Position numbers and translations under genes: made by a program. Below, piece after piece: positions 9,549 to 17,782 of a stretch of DNA of 64,000 bases. The first letter of the stretch is position 1. Every line of letters begins with the position of its first letter. The notes below the pieces were generated by a model, which was given only the letters and a program-made list of their open reading frames with translations, searched no databases and had not been told where the DNA came from. The DNA is from Aldehydirespirator sp965248735 (lineage in GTDB: Bacteria; Actinomycetota; Acidimicrobiia; Acidimicrobiales; Aldehydirespiratoraceae), in NCBI GenBank assembly GCA_965248735.1, contig OZ252146.1:2976001-3040000 (forward strand), written 5' to 3'.

Positions 9549-10049
9549 CTACTGGGTGCCGAAGTCCTCGGGTGAGACCGAGTCGATGAACTCTTTGAAC
9601 TGCTCGACGACTTCCTCGGCCTGCTTCTCTCCCGCGACCGCGGTGCCGTCCGCGGTGTAGCCGGCCTCCTCGATCACCGACTCCTCCGCGAAGATCGGTG
9701 TGCCGGTTCGGGCCGCCAGAGCGATGGCGTCGGACGGGCGGCTCGACAGCACGAAGCTGCTGCCGTCGCGCAGCAGGTGCACCTCGGCGTAGAAGGTCTT
9801 GTCCCGCAGTTCGGTGATCACCACTCGCTCCACGTCGGCCGACAACTCGTCGAGCATGTTGCGCAGCAGATCGTGGGTCATGGGCCGGGGGGTGGTCAGG
9901 CCGTCGAGGGCTATGGCGATAGCGGTCGCCTCAGGAGCGCCGATGAAGATGGGAAGCAGCCGCGCCGACTCGGTCATCTCCCGGAGCAGCACGATCGGCG
10001 CGTTGGACGGCAGCTCCACTCGCACTCCGAGCAGTTCCATCTGCTGCAC
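9549..10049 (-). CDS. DUF151 bifunctional nuclease-domain protein (like Rv1829)
   Basis: This 166-residue protein is a DUF151 (BFN) member. It has the N-terminal MELLGVRVELPSNAPIVLLRE strand pattern, LPIFIGAPEATAIAIALDG, RPMTHDLL and the conserved SSRPSDAIALAARTGTPIF. Related plant and bacterial proteins have nuclease activity, but the role of bacterial ones in this locus is unclear. The start may be the GTG at 10049 or the ATG at 10040. The 197-base gap to the MerR gene contains a 15-base sequence (CCCTGGAACGCTCAT) twice, 37 bases apart. Confidence 0.9.
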   Translation of the reverse strand: MQQMELLGVRVELPSNAPIVLLREMTESARLLPIFIGAPEATAIAIALDGLTTPRPMTHDLLRNMLDELSADVERVVITELRDKTFYAEVHLLRDGSSFVLSSRPSDAIALAARTGTPIFAEESVIEEAGYTADGTAVAGEKQAEEVVEQFKEFIDSVSPEDFGTQ

Positions 10050-10134
10050 GTCGGCATCCTACTCCGGCCTAGAGGCCGAGCGGATAGGCCCCAGTCTCAC
10101 GAGGGTATTGCAGGGCGCTGAGCGAGGCCCCCGG

Positions 10135-10263
10135 GCCCGAGCGGCCCGTGAGCGCAGCGAACGTGAGCGGGAAGCAGGCCCGAGCGGCCCGTGAGCGCAG
10201 CGAACGTGAGCGGGAAGCAGGCCCGAGCGGCCCGTGAGCGCAGCGAACAAGAGCGGGAAACAC
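10135..10263. repeat. 43-bp tandem repeat, three copies
   Basis: Units begin at 10135, 10178 and 10221 with exact 43-bp spacing. They contain GCCCGAGCGG and GTGAGCGCAGCGAAC and differ only at the last unit's edge (GAACAAGAGCGGGAAAC). The array sits between hpt and the DUF151 gene. An inverted copy lies 3 kb away at 7189-7231. Confidence 0.92.
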
Positions 10264-10289
10264 CACGCTGCACTGCGAGGCGGCACCAC

Positions 10290-10892
10290 CTATCCGAGGG
10301 GCCCCTTAGCACCTGGCGATCCGTAGAAGACCGGAACGTACACGTCCGGGTCGCGGGCCAGCAATTCCATGTCAGCGACCGCGACCAGCCGGAGGTTGCG
10401 GTACCGGCCCTCGTGGTCGAGGCCGAAGCCGATCACGTAGGAGTCGGAGACTTCCATCCCCGAGAAGTCGATCTCCACCGGCACCACCCGTCGGACCCGC
10501 CGGTCCAAGAGCGCGCACACCGCCACCGAGCGGGGCCTGCGACGCTCCAGCTCCGACCGCAGGAACGCGGTGCTCAGTCCGGTGTCGACGATGTCCTCGA
10601 CGATCACCGCGTCCCGGCCCGCGATGTCGAGGTCCAGGTCCTTGAGCAGGCGAACCCGGCCCGAGCCGGGCGTGTAGGGGGTGATGGCCATGAAGTCCAC
10701 GCTCACGGGAACGGTCATGGCTCGCACCAGGTCGGCGAGGAACGGAACGCTGCCTCGCAGCACCCCGATGAGCACCGCGCCGCCGGGGTAGCGGTCCGAC
10801 ATCTCGGCGGCCAGGCGGGCGATGGTCGCTTCGATCTGCTCCGCGGTGAACAGCACGCGCCGCTCCGGAACCCCCGCGGCGTCGGGCGGCAC
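10290..10892 (-). CDS. hpt: Hypoxanthine phosphoribosyltransferase
   Basis: This 200-residue type I PRTase salvages hypoxanthine or guanine with PRPP. The PRPP motif is VIVEDIVDTG near residue 100. IGVLRGSVPFLADLVRAM is the loop I region, VDFMAITPY precedes it, and VIGFGLDHEGRYRNL near the C-terminus is diagnostic for HPRT. The GTG at 10892 gives the expected N-terminus. It sits inside the gcvH-to-gcvT run, 5 bases after the upstream MerR gene. Mycobacteria lack hpt at this position. Confidence 0.93.
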   Translation of the reverse strand: MPPDAAGVPERRVLFTAEQIEATIARLAAEMSDRYPGGAVLIGVLRGSVPFLADLVRAMTVPVSVDFMAITPYTPGSGRVRLLKDLDLDIAGRDAVIVEDIVDTGLSTAFLRSELERRRPRSVAVCALLDRRVRRVVPVEIDFSGMEVSDSYVIGFGLDHEGRYRNLRLVAVADMELLARDPDVYVPVFYGSPGAKGPLG

Positions 10893-10897
10893 TGTCC

Positions 10898-11668
10898 TCA
10901 GTCCAGGTGAGGCCGCAGCAGCCGACGCAACAGCAGGCGGTGGAGGGACTCGGTCAGCGCCACGATTTGGGTGAGCTCCGATTGCAGCTTCACCGTGTCA
11001 TGGCGCGCAACGAGCCCTCCCAGCACCTGCTCATAGACGCCGGCCTCCCGGTCGGCGGCGACCTTGAACATCCGCAGGTTCCGCGCCGGTATGCCGTGCG
11101 CCGCCAGAGCTGCGGCCGTCCTCGCGGTGAGCAGCGCGTCGTGGTCGAACACAGCCTCGCTGCCGGGGCCGGAGGTTCCGCGGACCGGGGCGATGATGCC
11201 GAGGCGCTGGAGCTCCGCGATCTCGTCGGGGTCCGTGCCGACGGCGTGGGCCAGCTCGCCCGCGGTCAGGCTCACCGAGCCCTCGACCGACCCTGTTGCC
11301 TCCGTCTCCGGCGCCTCGGAGTCCGCGCCCTCTCCCTCGTCGCGGTGGCGGGGCGCGAACAGCGACGGGGTCTCCGGAGAGGGGTCGCTCCCCGGGGCTG
11401 CGCTCCGCAGGGCGGACGGGGGCACCTCTCCCGCAGCGAGGCGTCGCTTGATCTCCTTGAGGGGCAGGAAGTGGTCGCGCTGCTGGACCAGGATCCAGTT
11501 GAGCCGCTCGACGTCGGCGTCGAAGAACTTCCGATAGCCCGAAGGGGTGCGCTGCGGGGAGATCAGACCCTGGCTCTCCAGGAAGCGGATCTTCGAGATC
11601 GTCAGATCGGGATGCTCCCTGGCCAAGAGCGAGAGCACCTCGCCGATGGACACGTGGCCGCGGCTCAC
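10898..11668 (-). CDS. MerR-family regulator (like mycobacterial Rv1828)
   Basis: This 256-residue regulator begins with a MerR helix-turn-helix (SIGEVLSLLAREHPDLTISKIRFLESQGLI, then RTPSGYRKF). A linker of about 60 acidic and Ser-rich residues leads to a second domain (LTAGELAHAVGTDPDEIAELQRLGII) that looks like another winged-helix unit. It then has NLRMFKVAADREAGVYEQVLG and a helical end. Its start overlaps the FHA gene stop by 4 bases. The neighbouring genes match the mycobacterial Rv1826-Rv1832 block. Confidence 0.9.
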   Translation of the reverse strand: MSRGHVSIGEVLSLLAREHPDLTISKIRFLESQGLISPQRTPSGYRKFFDADVERLNWILVQQRDHFLPLKEIKRRLAAGEVPPSALRSAAPGSDPSPETPSLFAPRHRDEGEGADSEAPETEATGSVEGSVSLTAGELAHAVGTDPDEIAELQRLGIIAPVRGTSGPGSEAVFDHDALLTARTAAALAAHGIPARNLRMFKVAADREAGVYEQVLGGLVARHDTVKLQSELTQIVALTESLHRLLLRRLLRPHLD

Positions 11669-12153
11669 TGCGGCGAGGTCCCGTGCACGAAGACGAGCTT
11701 GAACTTCCCGACCTGCACTTCGTCCCCCTCGCTGAGCTCGCCTTGCTCGACCAGCTTGCGGTTGACGTAGGTGCCGTTGAGCGAGCCCGCGTCGCGGATC
11801 GAGTACCGGGCGCCGCGGCGCTCCACCTCGGCGTGGCGGCGCGACACCGTGACGTCGTCGAGGAAGATATCGCTGTTGGGGTCGCGGCCCAGCGACACCA
11901 CGTCGGAGTCGAGCGCATAGCGGGCGCCCGCCTTGGCCCCCTGGTTGACTACGAACAGGCCCTGGTGGCGCCCGAAAGCGGACCGGTCGACGAACACCGA
12001 GCCGGGCGAGGCGTCAGGCTCCACGACGCCGTGCTCGGTGGTGGCGTCCTCGGTGGTGGCGTTCTCGGGCCGCAGCGGCGCGCCGCACGACGCGCAGGTC
12101 TCTGCTCGGCGGCGGTTGCTGTGACCGCACTCCGGGCACGGCGCCGACACCAC
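11665..12153 (-). CDS. FHA-domain protein, GarA-like, with N-terminal zinc ribbon
   Basis: This 162-residue protein has a C-terminal forkhead-associated domain with VSLGRDPNSDIFLDD, VSRRHAEV and DAGSLNGTYVN, very close to mycobacterial GarA. In GarA the FHA domain binds 2-oxoglutarate enzymes and is switched by threonine phosphorylation. The N-terminus differs from GarA in having a CPECG...CASCG zinc-ribbon pair at residues 6-23. A Thr-rich TTEDATTE stretch follows near residue 32, which could be the phosphorylation site. The gene starts with GTG, 4 bases after gcvH, and overlaps the MerR gene. The link to glycine and nitrogen metabolism is inferred from context. Confidence 0.9.
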   Translation of the reverse strand: MVSAPCPECGHSNRRRAETCASCGAPLRPENATTEDATTEHGVVEPDASPGSVFVDRSAFGRHQGLFVVNQGAKAGARYALDSDVVSLGRDPNSDIFLDDVTVSRRHAEVERRGARYSIRDAGSLNGTYVNRKLVEQGELSEGDEVQVGKFKLVFVHGTSPQ

Positions 12154-12157
12154 TTCC

Positions 12158-12538
12158 CTACCCCGCGATCAGGTCCCTGTAGCCGTCCGCGTCGAGCAGG
12201 TTGTCGAGCTCGGCGGGGTCGTCGACGGTGACGGTGCAGATCCAGCCGTCACCATAGGGATCCTCGTTCAGCCGCTGCGGCGAGCCCATGAGCTCGTCGT
12301 TGATCTCGGCGACGACGCCGCTCACCGGCGCGAACAGCTCCGACACCGACTTGGTGGACTCGACCTCCCCGAAGGTGTCTCCCTGCTCGACTCGGTCCCC
12401 CACCTGGGGCAACTCGACGTAGACCACGTCGCCCAGCGCGTCCTGCGCATAGTCGGTGATGCCGATACGCACAGTGCTGCCCTCGGTCAGGGCCCACTCG
12501 TGGTCCGACGAGTAGCGCAAGTGTTCCGGAATGCTCAT
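12158..12538 (-). CDS. gcvH: Glycine cleavage system H protein
   Basis: This 126-residue lipoyl carrier shuttles the aminomethyl group between GcvP and GcvT. The lipoylated lysine is in FGEVESTKSVSELFAPVSG. The N-terminal HEWALTEGSTVRIGITDYAQ and C-terminal DGWICTV are typical. It is the first gene of a minus-strand run ending with gcvT. The 172-base divergent region to the ATPase gene should contain the promoters. Confidence 0.97.
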   Translation of the reverse strand: MSIPEHLRYSSDHEWALTEGSTVRIGITDYAQDALGDVVYVELPQVGDRVEQGDTFGEVESTKSVSELFAPVSGVVAEINDELMGSPQRLNEDPYGDGWICTVTVDDPAELDNLLDADGYRDLIAG

Positions 12539-12710
12539 GGCTTGAAACTACCCCATCGCGAACGCTAGCAGGCGGCTATTCGGGGGCTCCAGGGAGAGCG
12601 TCGCGGCCTTGGTTGGCACCACAACGACCCGTCGGCTGGGTCCTGCCGATAAGGGTACGGCTAGAGTGTCGGGAGGAAGTCCGGGCACCCGCGATGCACT
12701 GGAGGGCCTT

Positions 12711-13895
12711 ATGGCCGATGTCGCGCTTGAGAGCGTCAACAAGGAATACGACAACGGGTTCAGGGCCGTCACTGACCTGAACCTCGAGATCAACGTGGGC
12801 GAGTTCCTGGTGATGGTGGGCCCCTCGGGGTGCGGCAAGTCCACCACGCTGCGGATGATCGCCGGGCTCGAGGAGATCACATCGGGGACTCTCATGATCG
12901 GCGACCGGGTGGTGAACGACCTGCCGCCGAAGGACCGCGACATCGCCATGGTGTTCCAGAACTACGCCCTGTATCCGCACATGAGCGTGTTCGACAACAT
13001 CGCCTTCTCGCTCAAGCTGGCCCGGCGCCCCAAAGCCGAGATCAAGGAGAGGGTGACCGAGGCGGCGCGCATCCTCGAGCTCGAGAGTCAGCTCGACAAG
13101 CGGCCCGCGCAGCTTTCGGGCGGACAGCGCCAGCGGGTGGCGATGGGCCGGGCCATCGTGCGCCGGCCCCGGGTGTTCCTGCTCGATGAGCCGCTGTCGA
13201 ACCTCGACGCCAAGCTGCGCGTGCAGATGAGGGCCGAGATAACCGACCTTCAGCGCGAGGTGGGCGTCACCACCTTCTACGTGACCCACGACCAGGTGGA
13301 GGCCATGACCATGGCCGACCGGGTGGCCGTGATCAGCCAGGGCGTGCTGCAGCAGGTCGACACTCCGATGACGCTGTTCAACGAGCCCGACAACATCTTC
13401 GTGGCCTCCTTCATCGGATCGCCGTCGATGAACATCATGGAAGGGGTGCTGGCCCGCAACGGCCAGGGCCTGAAGATGACGCTGGGAAGCCAGTCTCTGG
13501 ACGTGCCCGAGGAGGTTCTGCAGCACAGGCCCGCGCTGGAGGGCTACCTCGACCGGAAGGTGGCTGTGGGTCTCCGCCCCAAGGACTTCGAGGACGCCTC
13601 GATCGCCTCGGACCACCCCGCCGACCAGCGGCTCCGGGCAACGGTGTTGCACACCGAGGCGCTGGGCTTCGAGATCATCGGCTACTTCGAGATGGACGCC
13701 AAACCGGTCATCTCCAAGGAGGCTCTCGAGCTCAGCGACGAGGAGATCAGCGCGGCTGAGAGCTCCTCGACGAGGGTGCACGCCCGGTTCAACCCAACCA
13801 CGATGGCGCGCTCCGGCGACACAATCGATGTGGCCGTCACCGTGGGCAACGCCCACTTCTTCGACCTGGAGACCGGCCTGGCCATCCGGGGCTGA
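12711..13895 (+). CDS. Sugar ABC transporter ATPase (MalK/UgpC/MsmX family)
   Basis: This 394-residue ATPase belongs to carbohydrate importers. It shows Walker A GPSGCGKST, Q-loop VFQNYALYPHMSV, signature LSGGQRQRVAMGRA, Walker B VFLLDEPLSNLD and H-loop YVTHDQVEAMTMADR. A long C-terminal TOBE-type domain from about residue 240 matches MalK/UgpC. The ATG at 12711 follows GGAGGG at 12701-12706, and the earlier start at 12609 adds an unlikely tail. It stands alone. The importer at 21.4-24.7 kb has no ATPase, so this protein probably serves it and perhaps others. Confidence 0.93.
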   Translation: MADVALESVNKEYDNGFRAVTDLNLEINVGEFLVMVGPSGCGKSTTLRMIAGLEEITSGTLMIGDRVVNDLPPKDRDIAMVFQNYALYPHMSVFDNIAFSLKLARRPKAEIKERVTEAARILELESQLDKRPAQLSGGQRQRVAMGRAIVRRPRVFLLDEPLSNLDAKLRVQMRAEITDLQREVGVTTFYVTHDQVEAMTMADRVAVISQGVLQQVDTPMTLFNEPDNIFVASFIGSPSMNIMEGVLARNGQGLKMTLGSQSLDVPEEVLQHRPALEGYLDRKVAVGLRPKDFEDASIASDHPADQRLRATVLHTEALGFEIIGYFEMDAKPVISKEALELSDEEISAAESSSTRVHARFNPTTMARSGDTIDVAVTVGNAHFFDLETGLAIRG

Positions 13896-14176
13896 CAGGG
13901 ATCGCTTCCCCCGCTGCGGCCAGCCTCGGCCAGCCACAAGCCCGCCTGGGCCGCGATCAAGCCGGGTCTAGCGGCCCGTTGTCGAACCGCGGCAACAGAT
14001 CCATGCTGACGACAAAGTCGGCACGATTGCGGGTTGCCTCAACCAACTGGACTGCCTCGACTTCGCGTCGGCCCCCTCAAGAATGTGCTCGCCTCGTGCC
14101 CCGAGGCCTGTGACTCTTGTCGGCGGCGGTGCGACCAAGAGGGCTTGCGGGGTCCGCAGCGCAGAGTCAAGAAGCG

Positions 14177-15190
14177 TCAACCTGGTGGTGCGGTGGTACT
14201 GCGGACCACCAGAGGAACATCCCAAGTGATGTCGCTCGCGGGCTCGTTGCCGTCGATCAGCGCCAGCACCTGCTCCGCGGCCCGCACGCCCATCTCACCC
14301 ACGGACTGGCGCATGGTGGTGAGACCCAGCGTTTCGGCCAGGTCGTGATCGTCGAAACCGATGACGGAGAGATCACCCGGCACGGCCCAACCGGCGCTCC
14401 TGGCCGCCTCCAAGGCGCCAAAGGCCATCTCGTCCGTCATGCAGAACACCGCGGTGGGAGGGTCGGAGCCGGCGATGAGCCTGGATAGCGCCCGGGCTCC
14501 GCCTCCGGCCAACCCGTCGCCTTCGACCGCCAGGCTCGGATCGATCCTCAGGCCGGCGTCTCCGAGGGCATCCTCGTAGCCGAGGCGGCGCTGTTCGGGG
14601 ACCGGCGTCGGCAGCTGCGCGATTATCGGTCCGGTAACGAGGCCGATCCGCTCGTGCCCCAGCGCGATCAGGTGCTCGACGGCGCGCCTAGCCGCGAGCC
14701 GGTTGTCGATGGCGATCGACCCCGCCCCGGCGAGACGCTCGCCAACAGCTACCACAGGGCGGTCGAAGAACGAGTCGGCGGAGCTTCCCTCGGCACTCAC
14801 GAAAGTGTCGATGAGGACGATCCCGTCGACCCGCCTGCAGAAGGACCGGGCTTCCCGCAGGAACCGTCGCCGGTCCTCCGGGGTGGTCATCATGGAGATG
14901 AGCAGGTCGTAGCCGGCTGTGGCCAACACCGAGTTGATGCCGCCCAGGGCCCGCGACGGGAACCAGGTCCCGAACAGAGGTGCGGCCACACCGACCGTCC
15001 AAGTCCGCCCGGAGGCCAGGCGCGAGGCCTGAGGATGGAGCTCGTACTGGAACTCGGCCGCGACCTCGACCACTCTCGTGCGGGTCGCCGGCGCGACGTT
15101 GGGGAGGTTGCGCAGGGCGCGGCTGACGGTTGCGACCGACACTCCCGCCGCCCGCGCGATGTCGCTGATGGTGGGCCGGCTCTCCCCCAC
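14177..15190 (-). CDS. LacI-family transcriptional repressor
   Basis: This 337-residue repressor has an N-terminal headpiece (TISDIARAAGVSVATVSRALRN, hinge NLPNVAPATRTRV) and a periplasmic-binding-like core (TVGVAAPLFGTW, DGIVLIDTF, HERIGLVTGP, FCMTDEMAFGALEAA, LSVIGFDDHDLAETLGLTT). It would bind a sugar and release an operator. It lies at the end of the catabolic cluster, next to the remnant of a GH13 glucosidase, so its original target may have been that lost gene. The 281 bases from 13896 to 14176 hold no gene that I can see. Confidence 0.93.
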   Translation of the reverse strand: MGESRPTISDIARAAGVSVATVSRALRNLPNVAPATRTRVVEVAAEFQYELHPQASRLASGRTWTVGVAAPLFGTWFPSRALGGINSVLATAGYDLLISMMTTPEDRRRFLREARSFCRRVDGIVLIDTFVSAEGSSADSFFDRPVVAVGERLAGAGSIAIDNRLAARRAVEHLIALGHERIGLVTGPIIAQLPTPVPEQRRLGYEDALGDAGLRIDPSLAVEGDGLAGGGARALSRLIAGSDPPTAVFCMTDEMAFGALEAARSAGWAVPGDLSVIGFDDHDLAETLGLTTMRQSVGEMGVRAAEQVLALIDGNEPASDITWDVPLVVRSTTAPPG

Positions 15191-15210
15191 GGCTGCTTGC
15201 TCCCCTTCGG

Positions 15211-15540
15211 TTACCGCTGTCCTTTCACTAGCACAGCAGTGGACTCGGCGGGTACCGACACGCCTTCACCGACCGAGCTGTCGAGATGACAGCCGTCGCC
15301 GCTGGTGAACACGGGCTGCTATCCGGGGGAGCCCAGACTTACGCTCGTGCGACGGTCGGCCAGGTTGGCGACCACAGCGATCGAGCCTCGTCGCAGCGCG
15401 GCCACCCGCGGATCCGCGGTCTCGATCCACTCGAGCGGCGCCCGCCACAGGTCGGGGTGGCGTCGGCGCGTGGCTAGCAGGCTGCGGTAGCGGTGCACGG
15501 GTGCATCGGGGTCGGCCCTCGCTACACGCCCTGGACGCAC
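15211..15540 (-). pseudogene. Remnant of a GH13 alpha-glucosidase C-terminus
   Basis: Read on the minus strand, this gives DPDAPVHRYRSLLATRR, HPDLW, PLEWIE, VAALRRGSIAVVANLADR and later GEGVSVPAESTAVLV, the C-terminal beta-domain pattern of oligo-1,6-glucosidases and trehalose synthases. A TAG at 15319-15321 interrupts the frame, and the same frame then continues to a final TAA at 15211. The catalytic barrel (about 400 residues) is absent. The similarity starts at about 15510, next to the SDR gene end. I infer a deletion followed by decay. It lies beside a LacI regulator, the usual partner of such enzymes. Confidence 0.75.
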
Positions 15541-15549
15541 GATCCGTGG

Positions 15550-16260
15550 CTAGCCCATCCACTGGCCGCCGTTTACGTCGATGGTGGCGCCGGTGATGTA
15601 GCCGGCGTGCGGCCCGCACAGGAACTCCACCACCGCGGCCAGGTCGGCGGGGTCTCCGGGCGCGTCGCCGGGGACCGTCGCCAGGATGCGCTCGCGCCGT
15701 GCGGGGTCGAGCGCGTGCCACATGGGCGTGTCGTGAGGTCCGGGGGCGACCGCGTTGACGGTGATCTGGTCGGCGGCGTGGTGCAGGGCCAGGAACCGGC
15801 TGAGGGTGAGCAACCCGCCCTTGCTGGCCGCGTAGGCGGGTCCCGACAATGGCGATCCGCCGAAGCGGGCGTTCACCGAGGCGACGTTCACGATCCTGCC
15901 TACCCCGGCCGCCCTCATGCCGGCAACCACCTGGCGGGTGCACAGGTAGGCGCCGGTGAGGTTCACGTCGATGATGCGGCGCCAGGTCTCCGGGCTCTCA
16001 TCCTCCACTCCCCCGGCGCCGGTCACACCCGCGTTGTTGACGAGCACGGTCGGGTGCCCGTGCCGGTCGCGGATGGTGTCGAAGGCCGCAGTCACCGACT
16101 CCTCGTCGGCGACGTCGCAGGCGATCGCCTCGGCCGTGGCGGTCAACGCGTCGGCCACGGCGTCGAGGCCGATCACCGTGTCCCCCGCCGCGCTGAGGCG
16201 CTCGCACACCGCGGATCCAATGGCACCGGCCGCTCCGGTCACGACCGCGACGCGGCTCAC
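15550..16260 (-). CDS. Short-chain dehydrogenase/reductase
   Basis: This 236-residue classical SDR has the NAD(P) motif VTGAAGAIGSAV, then VLVNNAGV, the catalytic serine in VASVNA, YAASK (Tyr-x3-Lys) and VNAVAPGPHDTPM. An acidic D at the end of the second strand (IGLDAV) suggests NAD. The GTG at 16260 gives a normal N-terminus, and the open frame to 16335 would run into glpK. It follows glpK by 37 bases and probably oxidises a polyol or sugar intermediate of the cluster. The exact substrate is unknown. Confidence 0.9.
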   Translation of the reverse strand: MSRVAVVTGAAGAIGSAVCERLSAAGDTVIGLDAVADALTATAEAIACDVADEESVTAAFDTIRDRHGHPTVLVNNAGVTGAGGVEDESPETWRRIIDVNLTGAYLCTRQVVAGMRAAGVGRIVNVASVNARFGGSPLSGPAYAASKGGLLTLSRFLALHHAADQITVNAVAPGPHDTPMWHALDPARRERILATVPGDAPGDPADLAAVVEFLCGPHAGYITGATIDVNGGQWMG

Positions 16261-16297
16261 TGCTCCGCTCCTCGCAGGCTGCGCTCGATCGTCCGTC

Positions 16298-17782
16298 TCA
16301 TGGTGTTGCCCAATTCTTGCTGCGCTCGACCGCACGTCGCCAGTCCGCGTAGGCGGCGTCGGCCGAGGCTCGGTCCGCGTTCGGGACTGTCTCCAGGTCG
16401 AGTTGCCAGTGCTCGGCGATCGCGTCTAGCGACGGCCACACGCCGGCCGCAAGCCCGGCGAGGTAGGCCGCGCCCGCGGCGGTCGCCTCCTGCAGCGTCG
16501 GGCGCTGCACCGGCACCTGTAGCTGGTCGGCCTGCAGTTGCAGCATGGAGTCCATCACCGACGCGCCCCCGTCCACGCGCAGGCTGCGCACCGGCGTGCC
16601 GGTGGCGGCCGCCATCGCCTCGACGACGTCTCGCGTCTGGTACACCATCGCCTCCACGGCGGCACGCGCCATCTCGGGCCGGCCCGTGCCCCGCGTCAGC
16701 CCCACGATGAGGCCGCGCGCATACGGATCCCAGTGCGGGCTGCCGAGGCCCGCAAAGGCAGGAACGAAGAACACCCCTCCGGTTGAGGAGCACTGCAGGG
16801 CCAGTTGCTCGATCTCGGAGGCGGCGTCGATCATTCCGAGGCCGTCTCGGAGCCACTGGACCGCCGCTCCGGTCGCGAAGATCGATCCCTCGAGCGCGTA
16901 CGTCGGCATCGGGCCCGCGGGAGTGTCCAATAACCAGGCGACGGTGGTGAGCAGGCCCTCCGCGGGGGGCGGCACCTCGGCGCCCACGTTCATCAGCACG
17001 AACGAGCCGGTGCCGTAGGTGTTCTTCGCGTCGCCCGGCGCGAAGGCGGCCTGCCCGAACAGGGCCGCGTGCTGGTCGCCGGCGACGCCGCTCACGGGTA
17101 TTCCCGGGCCGGACGCCACGCCGGGGGCCGTCGTGCCGAAGTCGCCGTTTGACGCCCGCACCTGCGGCAGGCACTCTGGGGGAACCCCGAACACCGAGCA
17201 CAGCTCGGAATCCCATTGCAGCGAGGCGACGTCGAACAGCATGGTCCTGCTGGCGTTCGTGGCGTCGGTGGCGTGGACCGCGCCGCCGGTGAGGTTCCAC
17301 ACGATCCAGCTGTCGATCGTCCCGATCGCCAGGTCGGGACCGGCGGCCACGCCGCCGTTGCGGAGCAGCCATTCGATCTTGGAGGCGGAGAAGTACGGGT
17401 CGAGCACCAGGCCCGTGCGCTCGCGCACGAGCGGCAACAGGCCGTCGCGGTCCAGCTCGTCGCAACGCTGAGCGGTGCGGCGGTCCTGCCAGACGATGGC
17501 CGCATGGACCGGCTCAGAGCTGCGGCGGCTCCAGGCCACCACCGTCTCGCGCTGGTTGGTGACCCCTATCGCCGCGGGCGTACCGTCGATGCTGCGGGCC
17601 ACCTCACCCAGCGTGGACTGGACCGCGGCCCAGATCTCCGAGGCGTCGTGTTCGACGCGCCCGGGCAGAGGGAAGTGCTGGGCGAACTCCTGCTGGGCCG
17701 ATGCCACGACGCGGCCGGCGTCGTCGAACGCGATCGTGCGCACGCTGGTGGTGCCCGCGTCGATGGCCAGTACGACGGTCAT
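16298..17782 (-). CDS. glpK: Glycerol kinase (FGGY family)
   Basis: This 494-residue FGGY kinase phosphorylates glycerol to sn-glycerol-3-phosphate. Seen motifs are LAIDAGTTSVRTIAFD, the GlpK-specific GVTNQRETVV, a WQDRRTA segment, VAGDQHAALFGQ, NTYGTGSFVLMN and VDGGASVMDSMLQLQAD. The ATG at 17782 overlaps the glpD stop by 4 bases, so the two are coupled. The product feeds GlpD, encoded just upstream. Confidence 0.93.
   Translation of the reverse strand: MTVVLAIDAGTTSVRTIAFDDAGRVVASAQQEFAQHFPLPGRVEHDASEIWAAVQSTLGEVARSIDGTPAAIGVTNQRETVVAWSRRSSEPVHAAIVWQDRRTAQRCDELDRDGLLPLVRERTGLVLDPYFSASKIEWLLRNGGVAAGPDLAIGTIDSWIVWNLTGGAVHATDATNASRTMLFDVASLQWDSELCSVFGVPPECLPQVRASNGDFGTTAPGVASGPGIPVSGVAGDQHAALFGQAAFAPGDAKNTYGTGSFVLMNVGAEVPPPAEGLLTTVAWLLDTPAGPMPTYALEGSIFATGAAVQWLRDGLGMIDAASEIEQLALQCSSTGGVFFVPAFAGLGSPHWDPYARGLIVGLTRGTGRPEMARAAVEAMVYQTRDVVEAMAAATGTPVRSLRVDGGASVMDSMLQLQADQLQVPVQRPTLQEATAAGAAYLAGLAAGVWPSLDAIAEHWQLDLETVPNADRASADAAYADWRRAVERSKNWATP

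Noticed and set aside
15550..16335. Longer start at 16335 for the SDR gene
   Set aside because: It would run into the glpK 3' end. The GTG at 16260 gives the usual SDR N-terminus.
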